Source of the DNA: Sycon ciliatum
Lineage: Eukaryota; Porifera; Calcarea; Leucosolenida; Sycettidae
Length of the DNA: 64,000 nucleotides
Assembly (NCBI RefSeq): GCF_964019385.1
Contig: NC_088643.1
Location: 81,330,699 to 81,394,698, forward strand
Direction: 5' to 3'
In this document: positions 31,700-41,275 of the stretch, piece by piece
How positions within the stretch are numbered: position 1 is the stretch's first letter
Layout: the number at the start of each line of letters is the position of its first letter
Translations under genes and position numbers: made by a program
The notes under the pieces: model-generated
Seen by the model: only the letters and a program-made list of their open reading frames with translations
Database searches by the model: none
What the model was told of the DNA's origin: nothing

Positions 31700-32170
31700 A
31701 CCGGCACTCTCACCATCACTTCCATCACTGCTCTCCGACTCACTGACTCCGACTCACTGACAGACTCAGCGTCTGTATAAGCCTAATTTGTGTGTACAGA
31801 AAGATAGTATAATTGGGTTGAAATTGTTCAAGTAACGTGTCGTGTTTAGTGCGGCCAAGCTTGGCCGTTAATGTTCTAGGTGTAATGTACTGCTGTTATG
31901 TGTTATCACGTTGTCTTTCCTTCCTTTCTCCTTTGTTCATTTCTCGCTTTGATTGTTAAAATTCACACTTGTAAATTTCACTGCTGTTGCTCTTAATAAT
32001 AATAATATTAATAATAACTCTAATGAGTTAACGAGGAGAAATCTGTCGTTAAAATAGAAATCGTTATACAGAAATCGATACATAATATACTGTCCTATTG
32101 AGCGTTGAGAATAAGTGAGAATCGTTACCTTTGGTACACGTAAACCAGTAATTTTTTGGGAAATCGTTAT
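31700..32170. other. Non-coding, decayed CTCGTTA-type MITE
   Basis: TAACGAGGAGAAATCTGTCG at about 32028 and GCCTCGTTAGAATAATGG at 32176 are mirrored ends resembling those of 54971-55185. No gene. Confidence 0.35.
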
Positions 32171-32204
32171 ATATGCGCCTCGTTAGAATAATGGCTTTTA
32201 CAGT

Positions 32205-32495
32205 AGTCTTTGTAGCAAGCCCAAAAGTAGTTTGTTGTTTGTGTTTCCATTTAGCCGACTTGTCCTTCCTCCGATGTGGATGGTGTGGTAGTTTCGGCAG
32301 ACTCCGTTCAGCAAGGAGCGGAAAAAAGCTGATGTTAGTTGACCTTGCCCAGTGCGTATTTTATGCACTTTTCATGAGTGCGTCGTGAGCTTTCAACCGA
32401 ATCTTTGTAGCATGCCCAAAAAGTAGTTTGTTTGTTTGTGTTTTCCTTTAGCCTACTTGTCCTTCCTCCGATGTGGATTGCATGGTAACTGGCGC
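32205..32495 (+). repeat. Two direct copies of an about 85-bp segment
   Basis: TCTTTGTAGCAAGCCCAAAA...CTTGTCCTTCCTCCGATGTGG at 32205-32282 recurs at about 32402-32478 with indels. The intervening DNA shows nothing recognisable. Confidence 0.75.
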
Positions 32496-33040
32496 CAAAA
32501 AAATGGGTACAATTGGTGGGTACCTCCTCGTGGTTGTACCTGGTAACCATTGTAGCACGCCATAGAAGTCTTGAATGCATCTATCGTGTGTTACATTGGG
32601 CTAAATCCCACCACTTTCTTAGGCTTTCACTTTCAGACAGTGATGTGTATTTAGGACCTAGCATTTGCTTTGTTCATATTGTAGTTATATGATTCTTAGG
32701 TATGTGTATGGGATTGAGACCTTTGGCCTCTGGTTGGTGGATCTAATCTATCCTCCCCACCGTTTAGGAGCCGCATCTGACGCCTGATCATGGAGTGGTG
32801 GCGTCCCACGGAAGCGGAAAGGTGGTTCTTGACCAGGGAGTTAAACGACTCCTTGTTCTTGACCTGCCCGGTACGCGAACCCGTCGAATTTTTTATTTTT
32901 TTTATTTAAGGTATGTGTATGATGTGCTTCTGTGTCTTCTGACTGTAACTTTATTTTAACTCTGAAAGAGCAGATTTGATCCTTTATGACTCCTTCATTT
33001 TCGACACATTCTCTGTACTGGACACATTGTTGCAATTATT

Positions 33041-33265
33041 CTATGTAAAATAGAAGAAAACCACTAGGGAGCGAGTTATGAAGCAATTATCCACGACTGT
33101 AACAAGATATTAAATAGGCAGAAAGTGCGATAACAGGGCACACAACTGACAGGCTACTGAGACATTCAGTTTTGTGCCCTGTTAGCGCACTTTCTGACTG
33201 CTTATTATCTTGTTACAGCCATGGATAGTTGCTTCATCACTCGTTCCGTAGTGTTTTCTTCTATT
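33041..33265. mobile_element. MITE-like inverted repeat, about 105-bp arms
   Basis: Left arm TGTAAAATAGAAGAAAACCA...CTGTAACAAGATA...AAGTGCG.TAACAGGGCAC is mirrored to TTTTCTTCTATTTTACA at the right. A third partial arm follows at about 33335-33400 and another at 41510-41620 (GCACTTTCTGACTGTATAAA). No protein. Confidence 0.75.
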
Positions 33266-33599
33266 TTACATTTGTATCCGAGTAATTATTGTACACTTCC
33301 TTTATATTTAAACTCGGATACTGAGCCAGTTATAAATGTAAAAAAGAGAAGAAATACATGAGAACGAGTTATGCAGCAACTATCCACGACTATAATATTC
33401 TTATTCTTTGTAATAAAATGGTGTCTTTCTTTATTGTCAAAGTACGGTTTTCTACTTCTATACGTTTGAATGTCGTTGTGACATGCATAGTCATGTATAT
33501 CTGGTGTGGATGCATGTACATTTTACAGAAGGGTGTATGCATGTACCATAATGTCGTGTATTGTGTATCAGGCTTATAATGGCCAGGAGCCATCATCAG

Positions 33600-34040
33600 G
33601 ATTGAGGAGAAAAAACAAGTGAGGTGGACCTATAACAGGCAACCCAAAGTGGAACGAAACTACAGCATACGTGATAACATTGCACCATCCTTTCGGCACA
33701 GGCACACACACATACCCATGCACATGCCAAAACACTGAGACGCCCACTCATACTCACACTCGCAGCAACACTCACTCACACAAGCTCACACTCCAAATCA
33801 CACCCAAACACGTGTAACTAAAGACACACACAAAAAATACCAATGTGCCTGAAAACAAGGTGTGAATAGTGGTGGGACTATGACAAAAGAAAAGAAAAGG
33901 AGATGAGATTCCGTCGCCAAACTGCACTTACACTACAACATTGTGCTGAACTACCGGTACAATGGCGTGAACAAGCACACATGACAACAGGACAGGATAG
34001 TGGCAACAGAAACAATGATCATCATCCAATTTTTCACATT
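33600..34040. other. No gene recognised
   Basis: CA-rich with CACACTCAC-type low complexity at 33695-33830. A segment at 33590-33640 resembles 8345-8395. Confidence 0.3.
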
Positions 34041-34041
34041 G

Positions 34042-34332
34042 TCAATTGTCAAGCAACACCCAGCCACGATCACGGTTCACCTTAGGATGGTGTCTGGAGA
34101 TGTGGATTGCCTCCCTTATCCGGCGGTTCACGTATGACACTTCCGTTGCGAGTATGGATGGTGATGTGGGCGCTGTGGATGGATGTTGTAGTGGTTGGTG
34201 CAATGCGCAGTGCTCTCCCCAGGGCTTCTGCGGTGCACAGGCTCTCGCTTCTCGGTAATGTTCCTGGACTCGCTCCCTGACACACTCGTGTCGGGATGTC
34301 ATTCGGACAGCGAAAGTCACAGCCGCAGACAC
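34042..34332 (-). pseudogene. GIY-YIG C-terminal fragment of a Penelope-like element
   Basis: The minus frame contains KPWGEHCALHQ, then SILATEVSYVNRRIREAIHI and RHHPKVNRDRGWVLL. The combination G-EH, a basic R+I+EAI-I helix and LNRDxGW matches the end of GIY-YIG domains that follow the RT of Penelope-like elements. No RT is seen nearby. It may belong to the same element class as the hammerhead repeat at 22796-23733. Confidence 0.5.
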
Positions 34333-34559
34333 ACACCCTCACACACACACAAAGCAGGTAGCGTGATTACAAAGCTATGCATGTGTTGCCGACAAAGTTA
34401 CGAAGGTAGAACTTGTTCTCATGACGACACTTGGACACCAGCTCTGACCTCTTGTAGAGGGAGCGGGTCCCAGGCAATCTCTAGCTTTCTGGCCAGACAC
34501 AGACACAGCCAAGATGTTAGAGTATGGTGCAGCTCCACTAAGTTCTTCACGTAGGCGTA

Positions 34560-35160
34560 CAACATACATGACTTGAGGAGTTCTTCACGTAGGTGTACTG
34601 CATGGATGGCTTGATAAGTGCTGACGGTGATTCACATCGAGAAATCAAATCCAGATCTCCATAATCTCCATACTTCAGCTAGCCATGTACTGAAGTACTA
34701 GCTGTACAGGTTAATATCTCACAAATTATGCTAAATGTCTTGGCCATCTGTATTGACTCTCTATTGTATAAGCGATACGAACGCTGTCGATGATTTGCAT
34801 CTACAAACCAAATCGAGATGTCCATCAATGTTCAGGTAGCCATGTACTGAAGTACCAGCTGTATAGGTTCTCACAAATCCTGCTAAATGTCTCCAAGCCA
34901 AGTGCCAGCAGTACAGCTACTGAAAAATTGTAAGGTCTGAGAGGAAAGCCATAAAATAAGAATTCTCACAAACTCTCATTTATTATCTCGGCCATCGCGA
35001 GTGATTCTCTACAAAGGCAATGGAAAGCAACAGTCACAAACTCTCATAAATACCTCGGCCATCGCGAGTGATTCTCTACATAGGCAATGGAAAGCAACAG
35101 TCACAAAAGTCTTCGAATAGTTTCTAAGTACTGGAGCAGTCAAGGATGTACAGACTGGAG
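34560..35160. repeat. Several short direct duplications
   Basis: AGTTCTTCACGTAGGYGTAC occurs twice (34540, 34580). AGCCATGTACTGAAGTACYAGCTGTA occurs at 34681 and 34843. CTCGGCCATCGCGAGTGATTCTCTACA with flanks (about 65 bp) is tandem at 34972-35036 and 35037-35106. Confidence 0.8.
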
Positions 35161-35162
35161 CC

Positions 35163-35400
35163 TGGAACTGTTTTCGCGGATGATCCCAGTTGCTGCAGTC
35201 CGCGAAAGCGGTTCCACAGAGTCAGTAGACCAGGTAGACGTACTCAGTAATCCCTGAAACCGTTTTCGCGGCTAGCCCGGCTAGTCATACATCAGAAATT
35301 AGTGGGCTGTGGATTCCAGGGGGAAACCGGTGTATGCCTGGAACCATTTTCGCGGAGGAACCGTTTTCGCGTTTACACCGGTCAACCCACCTCGGGGAGC
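35163..35400. repeat. Second cluster of the GGAACCGTTTTCGCGG motif
   Basis: Copies or close variants at about 35166, 35201 (mirror), 35250, 35338 and 35361. 35305-35390 (GGGCTGTGGATTCCAGGGGG...ACCGGTGTATGCCTG...) is also present at 26385-26470 and inverted at 30062-30140. This suggests an element with these motifs as ends. Confidence 0.8.
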
Positions 35401-35426
35401 GCTCGAGCAGGGTTGACCGGATCCAA

Positions 35427-35609
35427 TGTAACAGGTTTAATCAAACTTGAAAAGTAAGAGGCCTGGTTGAGCGCGCCTCGACCAGTTATATGCAAAATGT
35501 GATAGTATACATGTGGCAATGGCGCCAATGAAGGTGCTAATAGACAGGCGTAAGACGCATGAGGTGCGAGGGAGTGTAAAGTTATAGAGAACAGGGGAAA
35601 ACTGTTACA
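35427..35609 (-). repeat. 3' LTR (183 bp)
   Basis: The left copy on this map is the 3' LTR of the minus-strand element. It is identical to 40329-40511 on base-by-base reading. Confidence 0.96.
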
Positions 35610-35610
35610 T

Positions 35611-35622
35611 CATCCCCCTCCT
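35611..35622 (-). promoter_or_regulatory. Polypurine tract
   Basis: In minus sense AGGAGGGGGATG lies one base from the 3' LTR. It is the expected plus-strand DNA primer of the element. Confidence 0.85.
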
Positions 35623-35807
35623 ATGGAGAGGAAGGAGCTTATAACCCAAATGCTCAAGTGGAATAGAGTACAATAAGCGCAAACACGTGCGAGACGAAAA
35701 AGGCTTCGCACTGAAGTAACACAATAAGACGACTGAAACTCCATGCAAATAAAGTGTAATAAGCTCAACAAATGTGTAAGGTGAAACTAGAAGTTCAACT
35801 GCAAAAC

Positions 35808-38800
35808 TCAGCGGGCAGAAGCCAAGGTTTTGTACTTCTGAAGTGGAACAATGTCATTACCAGATTCATCCAACAAATAATGTTCAGGCTCCCAAGTGGC
35901 ATCAGAGTAGCCTTGCCACTTGACTAGGTACTGAAGCTGATTCTGCCGGCGGCGGTGACTGAGAATGTTCTCCACCACATAGCGGGCATGACCATCAAGG
36001 TCCGTGATAGGCGGAGGCGTAGGCTGTCTCCTATTAGGAATAGCGTTCTTCTCGTAGGCACGGAGTGCCGACACATTAAATACCGGGTGACAGCGGCTGG
36101 TATGAGGCAACTTGAGCTTGTAGGCATTCGGGCCGACCACATGGGTTATAGGAAAGGGGCCAAACCACTTGGGGCGTAATTTATGGGATGGTCGGTCCCG
36201 AGCTTCAGGAGTCAGGAGGAAATCCCGGTAGACCATTACCAAATCTCCCACCTTCAGCTTTCCCTCGACCCTTGTCCGATCTGCATAGAAGGCCTGACGA
36301 GCTTGAGCTGCCACTAGCGCATCTTGTGAGATCTTGACCGCGTCTTGTCTTGCTTGCAACCAATCAGCTGAATCTCTGCCTCCCTGAATAGGGTTGAGGA
36401 AGTCGGGTGGTGCTCTGGGATTTAGACCGTAATTTAAGAAGAACGGTGTGTTTCCTGTAGATGATTGAGTAGCGCTGTTGATAGAAAACTCACAGAGAGG
36501 TAGGAGCATATCCCAGTTATCTTGTTTATGATTTACAAAAGCCCTCAGCACATCCTCTACTATTCTGTTTACTCGTTCAGTTAGGCCATCTGTCTGAGGG
36601 TGATTGGCAGTACTAAATGCTAGTTTCGTTCCTAAGCGATCAAACAATTCCTGAAAAAATGCTGCCGTAAATCTTGGATCACGATCACATACAATACTAG
36701 AACTCAAACCATGAAGTCGAAATACATGTTGAATATACAGATCAGCACTTCCTTTAGCGTCAATAGTAGAGGAAGTAGGTGCTAAATGTACACACTTTGT
36801 CAAGCGGTCTACAAATACATATATAGCATCATGACCTGTGTCGGTCCTAGGCAAACCCATGATAAAATCCATCGAGATATCCGCCCACGGCTGACTGGGC
36901 ACTGGTAAATTCTGCAAGAGACCAGTTTTTAGCTGGCCACCTTTAACTCGTTGGCAGACGTCACATGACTTGACAAACGCCTTTACATCCAGTCCCATTC
37001 TGGGCCAATAGAAATATCTAGCGAGCCTGAAGTAGGTGCGATCTCGACCGGGATGCCCCGCAGTCACACAGTCATGGTATTCTTGAAGCAGGGCGAGTCG
37101 GAGTTTGCTACTCTTTGGAATGCATAACCTGTTCTGTGGTGAAGATCTGAGATAAAGATAACCGGGTGTTTCATTTAGAAGGTAACGGTCGTGCAGATTG
37201 TCATGGCTTGAATTTTTCAGTCTCCTGATAATGGGAGCAAGATCCTTGTCGCACTTGTAACCGCTGACAATTAACTGCGCTAAGTCTGGATTAATCTCTA
37301 GGGTATGCTCTATGGCATTCAACTGAATGTTAGGAGGATAGGATGACCCGCCTATTTCAGAATCACTGAACAGATCTGGACGGCGTGAAAGCGGGTCGGC
37401 AATGTTTTTCTTTCCTGGTTTGTGAAAGACCGTAAAGTCATAGTCAGCTAAAAACTCTACCCATCTTGCCTCACGCTTGGTGAGAGTCGGTTTGGTTCGT
37501 AAATAGACAACACCCATATTATCAGTCATCAGGTCAAAGTGGCGGAATAGATAGATTCTCCAGCACTTTAATGCAAATACCACAGCCAACGTTTCCCTCT
37601 CGGCCGCAGTATAGTTGCGTTCTGCAGCTGACAGTTTCCGACTGCAATAGGCTACGGGATGCAAATCCATATCTTCTCCCTGCTGCAGGAGCACACCCGC
37701 CACGGCAAAGTCACTTGCGTCAGTTTCTACCGTGAAGCTTTTCTCAACATCGGCCAGTTGCAACACTGGCGCCTCGAGTAATGCTGATTTTAGAGACTCG
37801 AATGCCTTCTGTCTAGCAGCGCTCCATTCAAAGCGTGAATTTTTTCCGGTGATTTCTTCTAATGGACGAGAGATGGTCGAGTGTCGATCTATGAACCTTC
37901 GGAAATAGTTTGCAAAGCCAAGAAACTTCCTCACATCAGTTACTGACGACGGAGTTGGCCATGTTTCCACAGCACTTATCTTCTTGGGATCAGGGGAAAT
38001 TGATGTGCCGTTGATTTTATGCCCCAAGAAGAGAACTTCTCTCACGCCGAATTCGCATTTAGACTGTTTGCAATACAGCTCACTATTTCTAAGTGTTTCT
38101 AGAACTGTTTGAAGATGATGCTGATGATCTTCCCAGGTCTTGCTGAAAACTAGAATGTCATCCAAGAATACTACAACGAATTTTCGGAGATGCGGTTGCA
38201 GAATAGAGTTCATGAGTGACTGAAAAGTGGCCGGGGCATTAGTCAGCCCGAATCCCATGACTCTAAATTGGAAGTGGCCGAACGGCGTATTAATGGCCGT
38301 CTTAGAAACATCCGAGTCTTGAATTCTGATTTGATTGTACCCCGACCGCAAGTCCAACTTGGAGAAATATGCACTGCCCTGGATCGTGTCGAATAAGTCA
38401 TCAATATTAGGAAGACAAGCTTTGTTTTTGATCGTAATTCTATTCAATTCTCGCCAATCGCACACCATTCTCAGAGTACCATCCGACTTTTTCACAAAAA
38501 ACACAGGTGCACCGTATGGCGACTTACTTGGCTCAATGAATCCCTTCTCAAGTAATTCTGACAGCTGTGACTGGAGCTCGTCCATCTCTGGTTTCGGCAG
38601 GCGGTAGGCGGGTCGAGACGGTGGTCTGGCTCCATCTTCTATCTGGATTTCATGGTCGACTGGTCTCTTCGGTGGAAGCTCATTCGGCAGCTCGTCTGGA
38701 AATAAATCCTGGTACCTCTTGAGCAGGTTCTGGATGTCTTGTTGCTCTGATTCCTGGAGTTGTGGCCCGGAACGATTCTCCTCGTTTGCAGCAGTGACCC

Positions 38801-39485
38801 ATGCAAGAAACCCCTCAGCTCCACTCCTCAGGGCATGACGAGCTTGTCGGCCACTGATAAACATGCTTTCCACAGATGGCCGGTCGGCTGTCGGCGGGTT
38901 AGCTGAAGGCAATTTGGCAACAAAGGGCTCACCGTCCAACTGAACTTCGTTCGTACGGAAGTTGATGCTGGGGTTGTTCCTTGTAAGCCACGGCTTGCCA
39001 AGAATAGCGTCGTAGCGAGTCAGGGGGTACACAGTAAAGTGCTGTTCCTCACTGAAGCCCCCGACTGTCACCCTTAGCGTGCGTGTGGAAATCTGCGGGA
39101 CCTCGCTGGTCGAGCCGTCCGCCAATGTTACGCTCAGCACTGCTGAGCTTGCATCCGTGTCAAGATGATGCTTTCGAACAAAACTGTCTGCAATGAAGTC
39201 ATGCGTCGAACCGGAATCTATCAGCATCACTGCACGGCGACCGCCGATCTTTCCCTGTATGCGCAGTAGGTCGTGTTCAGGTTCATTGCCGACGCTGACG
39301 TTGCTGACATGACACCTTTCTGCAACGGGACAATTTCCTACAGCTATGGGTGTCTCCGGCTCCGTAGGTTCCTGGAGAGCAACGTCTTCAACCTCCAGAG
39401 CTCCGAACCGGTTAGCGACTGGTACCGGCGTGGGTGCTTGGGTCGTCGCCAGTAAGCGCACCCCCTTTCTTACTGGCGACCAGCG
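35808..39485 (-). CDS. pol: Pol: protease, RT, RNase H, integrase, chromodomain
   Basis: Polyprotein expressed by -1 frameshift from gag; there is no ATG at its start. Residues are counted from 39461. Aspartic protease with DSGS (82-85). RT with LDLRSGYNQI (369-378) and the catalytic FLDD (432-435). RNase H D581, E623, D647. Integrase zinc site H796, H803, C833, C836, and catalytic D865, D926, E962 with DD(35)E spacing. The C-terminal chromodomain (about 1159-1210) has YLVKWQGYSDATWEP. The frame is open for about 1,225 codons and all catalytic residues are present. The chromodomain is expected to direct integration to particular chromatin. The stop lies about 200 bp before the 3' LTR; no env. 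Confidence 0.96.
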   Translation of the reverse strand, partial: RWSPVRKGVRLLATTQAPTPVPVANRFGALEVEDVALQEPTEPETPIAVGNCPVAERCHVSNVSVGNEPEHDLLRIQGKIGGRRAVMLIDSGSTHDFIADSFVRKHHLDTDASSAVLSVTLADGSTSEVPQISTRTLRVTVGGFSEEQHFTVYPLTRYDAILGKPWLTRNNPSINFRTNEVQLDGEPFVAKLPSANPPTADRPSVESMFISGRQARHALRSGAEGFLAWVTAANEENRSGPQLQESEQQDIQNLLKRYQDLFPDELPNELPPKRPVDHEIQIEDGARPPSRPAYRLPKPEMDELQSQLSELLEKGFIEPSKSPYGAPVFFVKKSDGTLRMVCDWRELNRITIKNKACLPNIDDLFDTIQGSAYFSKLDLRSGYNQIRIQDSDVSKTAINTPFGHFQFRVMGFGLTNAPATFQSLMNSILQPHLRKFVVVFLDDILVFSKTWEDHQHHLQTVLETLRNSELYCKQSKCEFGVREVLFLGHKINGTSISPDPKKISAVETWPTPSSVTDVRKFLGFANYFRRFIDRHSTISRPLEEITGKNSRFEWSAARQKAFESLKSALLEAPVLQLADVEKSFTVETDASDFAVAGVLLQQGEDMDLHPVAYCSRKLSAAERNYTAAERETLAVVFALKCWRIYLFRHFDLMTDNMGVVYLRTKPTLTKREARWVEFLADYDFTVFHKPGKKNIADPLSRRPDLFSDSEIGGSSYPPNIQLNAIEHTLEINPDLAQLIVSGYKCDKDLAPIIRRLKNSSHDNLHDRYLLNETPGYLYLRSSPQNRLCIPKSSKLRLALLQEYHDCVTAGHPGRDRTYFRLARYFYWPRMGLDVKAFVKSCDVCQRVKGGQLKTGLLQNLPVPSQPWADISMDFIMGLPRTDTGHDAIYVFVDRLTKCVHLAPTSSTIDAKGSADLYIQHVFRLHGLSSSIVCDRDPRFTAAFFQELFDRLGTKLAFSTANHPQTDGLTERVNRIVEDVLRAFVNHKQDNWDMLLPLCEFSINSATQSSTGNTPFFLNYGLNPRAPPDFLNPIQGGRDSADWLQARQDAVKISQDALVAAQARQAFYADRTRVEGKLKVGDLVMVYRDFLLTPEARDRPSHKLRPKWFGPFPITHVVGPNAYKLKLPHTSRCHPVFNVSALRAYEKNAIPNRRQPTPPPITDLDGHARYVVENILSHRRRQNQLQYLVKWQGYSDATWEPEHYLLDESGNDIVPLQKYKTLASAR

Positions 39486-39491
39486 TTTGGG
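39445..39491 (-). promoter_or_regulatory. -1 ribosomal frameshift signal at the gag-pol junction
   Basis: Minus sense: the slippery heptamer CCCAAAC (39491-39485), in the correct phase C-CCA-AAC of gag. Then a 4-nt spacer, then a perfect 12-bp hairpin: GTCGCCAGTAAG (39480-39469), 12-nt loop, CTTACTGGCGAC (39456-39445). The gag stop TAA (39472-39470) lies inside the first stem strand. The pol frame is -1 to gag and opens just upstream, so a slip here makes Gag-Pol. The form is canonical X-XXY-YYZ plus stem. Confidence 0.88.
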
Positions 39492-40315
39492 TAGCGCTGT
39501 CCACCCTCAGTACAGTCTTTAGCGAGGTGGCCTGGCTTCCTGCAAGCAAAGCAGTGTCCCATTGCTCGCAGTTGGACACGCTCTTGGTCCGTCAGCTTGC
39601 GGAGGCCCTGAGTCTGACCACGGAAGCTGGGCACGGAACGCGACTCTCTACTGGCTGGTGGCCCCGACGCCGGTGGCCCTGATGACTGCTCCACGGTGTT
39701 TGCTGCCATGACAGCTTGCTCCAGGGTACGTGGATGCTCACGCATGACCTGTCGCTGGATGTGCGGCACTAGACCCCTGACGAACAGCAGCGCTCTGGTG
39801 TGGTGGTCGATTTCCGGCACTTGCAGGCTGAGGCGAGTGAAAGCAGCAATGTATGCGTCCAGCGACCCGCGCTGCGCTGCGGAAATTAGTCCCATACGCG
39901 ATGTTTCCTCGTTGTGCCGTGGTCCGTACACATCGCCAAGTGTCGCTTTCAGAGCAGGCCAGTCGGAAAACACTTGGTTAGCTTCCAATGCCGCTATCAA
40001 CCAAAGACGAGCGTTTCCAGTCAAAAATCCTGCCGCGTAGTCGACCCTCTGTGCCGCATTTGGGAGCGCCAACGACCGTAGGGCCATGTCCATTGCAAAC
40101 GTCCATTCTTTGAATGTAGCGGAATCTCCTCCAAACACAGGCGGCTCTTTCGTAAGGCGGGGTGTTGGCTCCCACGGTTCCGAGTTCGGATGTATCGTTC
40201 GGTTTCCTTGGCTAACGCGCTGAGCGGTCTTGATATCGTTTATCAGCCGAACGACGAGTACGAGGAGCGTAAGCAGAGCGACCAGAACACCTGCCAAAAG
40301 CAGAGTAGGAACCAT
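39470..40315 (-). CDS. gag: Gag with N-terminal hydrophobic segment and CCHC knuckle
   Basis: 281 residues. Its ATG (40313-40315) lies inside the tRNA primer-binding site. Residues 4-23 are almost purely hydrophobic (LLLAGVLVALLTLLVLVV), like a membrane anchor, which is unusual for gypsy Gag. A retrotransposon-gag (capsid-like) region spans about 55-215. The nucleocapsid knuckle C255-x2-C258-x4-H263-x4-C268 (CFACRKPGHLAKDC) is near the end. The stop is embedded in the frameshift hairpin. Role: particle assembly and RNA packaging. Confidence 0.92.
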   Translation of the reverse strand: MVPTLLLAGVLVALLTLLVLVVRLINDIKTAQRVSQGNRTIHPNSEPWEPTPRLTKEPPVFGGDSATFKEWTFAMDMALRSLALPNAAQRVDYAAGFLTGNARLWLIAALEANQVFSDWPALKATLGDVYGPRHNEETSRMGLISAAQRGSLDAYIAAFTRLSLQVPEIDHHTRALLFVRGLVPHIQRQVMREHPRTLEQAVMAANTVEQSSGPPASGPPASRESRSVPSFRGQTQGLRKLTDQERVQLRAMGHCFACRKPGHLAKDCTEGGQRYPNAGRQ

Positions 40316-40327
40316 CCTCTGCTACCA
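40310..40327 (-). promoter_or_regulatory. Primer-binding site, initiator tRNA-Met
   Basis: In minus sense TGGTAGCAGAGGATGGTT, one base after the 5' LTR, is complementary to the 18 nt at the 3' end of animal initiator tRNA-Met (AACCATCCTCTGCTACCA, from memory). Confidence 0.9.
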
Positions 40328-40328
40328 G

Positions 40329-40511
40329 TGTAACAGGTTTAATCAAACTTGAAAAGTAAGAGGCCTGGTTGAGCGCGCCTCGACCAGTTATATGCAAAAT
40401 GTGATAGTATACATGTGGCAATGGCGCCAATGAAGGTGCTAATAGACAGGCGTAAGACGCATGAGGTGCGAGGGAGTGTAAAGTTATAGAGAACAGGGGA
40501 AAACTGTTACA
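40329..40511 (-). repeat. 5' LTR (183 bp)
   Basis: The right copy on this map is the upstream LTR of the minus-strand element and should hold its promoter. No obvious TATA box was singled out. Confidence 0.96.
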
Positions 40512-40516
40512 TCCAA

Positions 40517-40959
40517 CGGATCCAAATGTGACCTTTGTGCGTATATGGCGGGTAAAACTCGTTTTTGTTTTTTTGTTGTTTTTTTTGCTTTGACGCACTC
40601 CTAGATCCTTTTGTCAGTTTTGACCTAGCTTATTAGTGAGGAAAATGTTATCAACTCCAAAGCACGAAAAAGGCCAAAAACTAAACCAAGAACATATGCA
40701 ATAACATGTTATTTATAAAGACAGGACAAGTGAATAATTAGTCAGTCCATTGTTCATGATGATCTCCGACGGTTACGTCGGCAAGCGAGCCTCCGCCACT
40801 GCCAAAGCAGCGTGGGCTCCGCAGGAGGGTGCAAATTTCAAACCAAAATTTAAACGCCTACAACCGCGAATGCACATGATATTGATACAGGATTTCAGAA
40901 GGCTGAAGGAACTCGTTTTTGTACACATTGTGGTACGCACACGTGGATCGAGATAGGCT
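40517..40959. other. No gene recognised
   Basis: The 5' part (CGGATCCAAATGTG) is the continuation of the gypsy target site. T- and A-rich, with no supported coding frame. Confidence 0.35.
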
Positions 40960-41275
40960 GTGTTTACATGAGAAATTTCAACCCGGGTCGAGTTCAGCCC
41001 GGGTTGAAAGTCTGTACGATAGACAAAAGAGGTGAGCGTTTACATAAAGACAGTTGACCCGGGTCAAATACTGATATGCCGCCAAAAGTCCACTTCTACA
41101 GTCCTGCATGGTCACGTGAATCCGCGAAATTTGCATCTGCAGTGCTGTTCAAACCTGGCGCGAGATACGCACAGAAGTACGTTTGTACGATTTTCTTGAC
41201 CCGGGTTGGTTTCAACCCTCCCCTTGGGGGGAGGGTTGAAATCAACCCGGGGCGAAATTCGACGTCCTGACACCT
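40960..41275. mobile_element. Element with multiple CCCGGGTTGAAA motifs
   Basis: TGTTTACAT...ATTTCAACCCGGG near 40968, AGCCCGGGTTGAAAGTCTGTAC near 41000, GACCCGGGTCAAATACTGATATG near 41050, then GACCCGGGTTGGTTTCAACC and the palindrome TCAACCCTCCCC/GGGGAGGGTTGA (about 41213-41240), and ATCAACCCGGGGCG. The ends seem to be mirrored GTTTACAT/AACCCGGG units; a related piece is at 30885-31005. Class unknown. Confidence 0.5.

Larger units (their letters stand above)
35427..40511 (-). mobile_element. Complete Ty3/gypsy chromodomain LTR retrotransposon
   Basis: 5,085 bp, transcribed on the minus strand. Two 183-bp LTRs compare as identical, with TGTAACA...TGTTACA ends, flanked by the 5-bp duplication TCCAA (35422-35426, 40512-40516). 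It carries a tRNA-iMet primer site, a polypurine tract, gag with a CCHC knuckle, and pol with protease, RT, RNase H, integrase and chromodomain, with no internal stop in either frame. Identical LTRs imply very recent insertion, and the element may still be active. Confidence 0.97.

Noticed and set aside
39459-39461. GTG as an independent start of pol
   Set aside because: A canonical -1 frameshift signal upstream explains pol expression, and no ATG is present.
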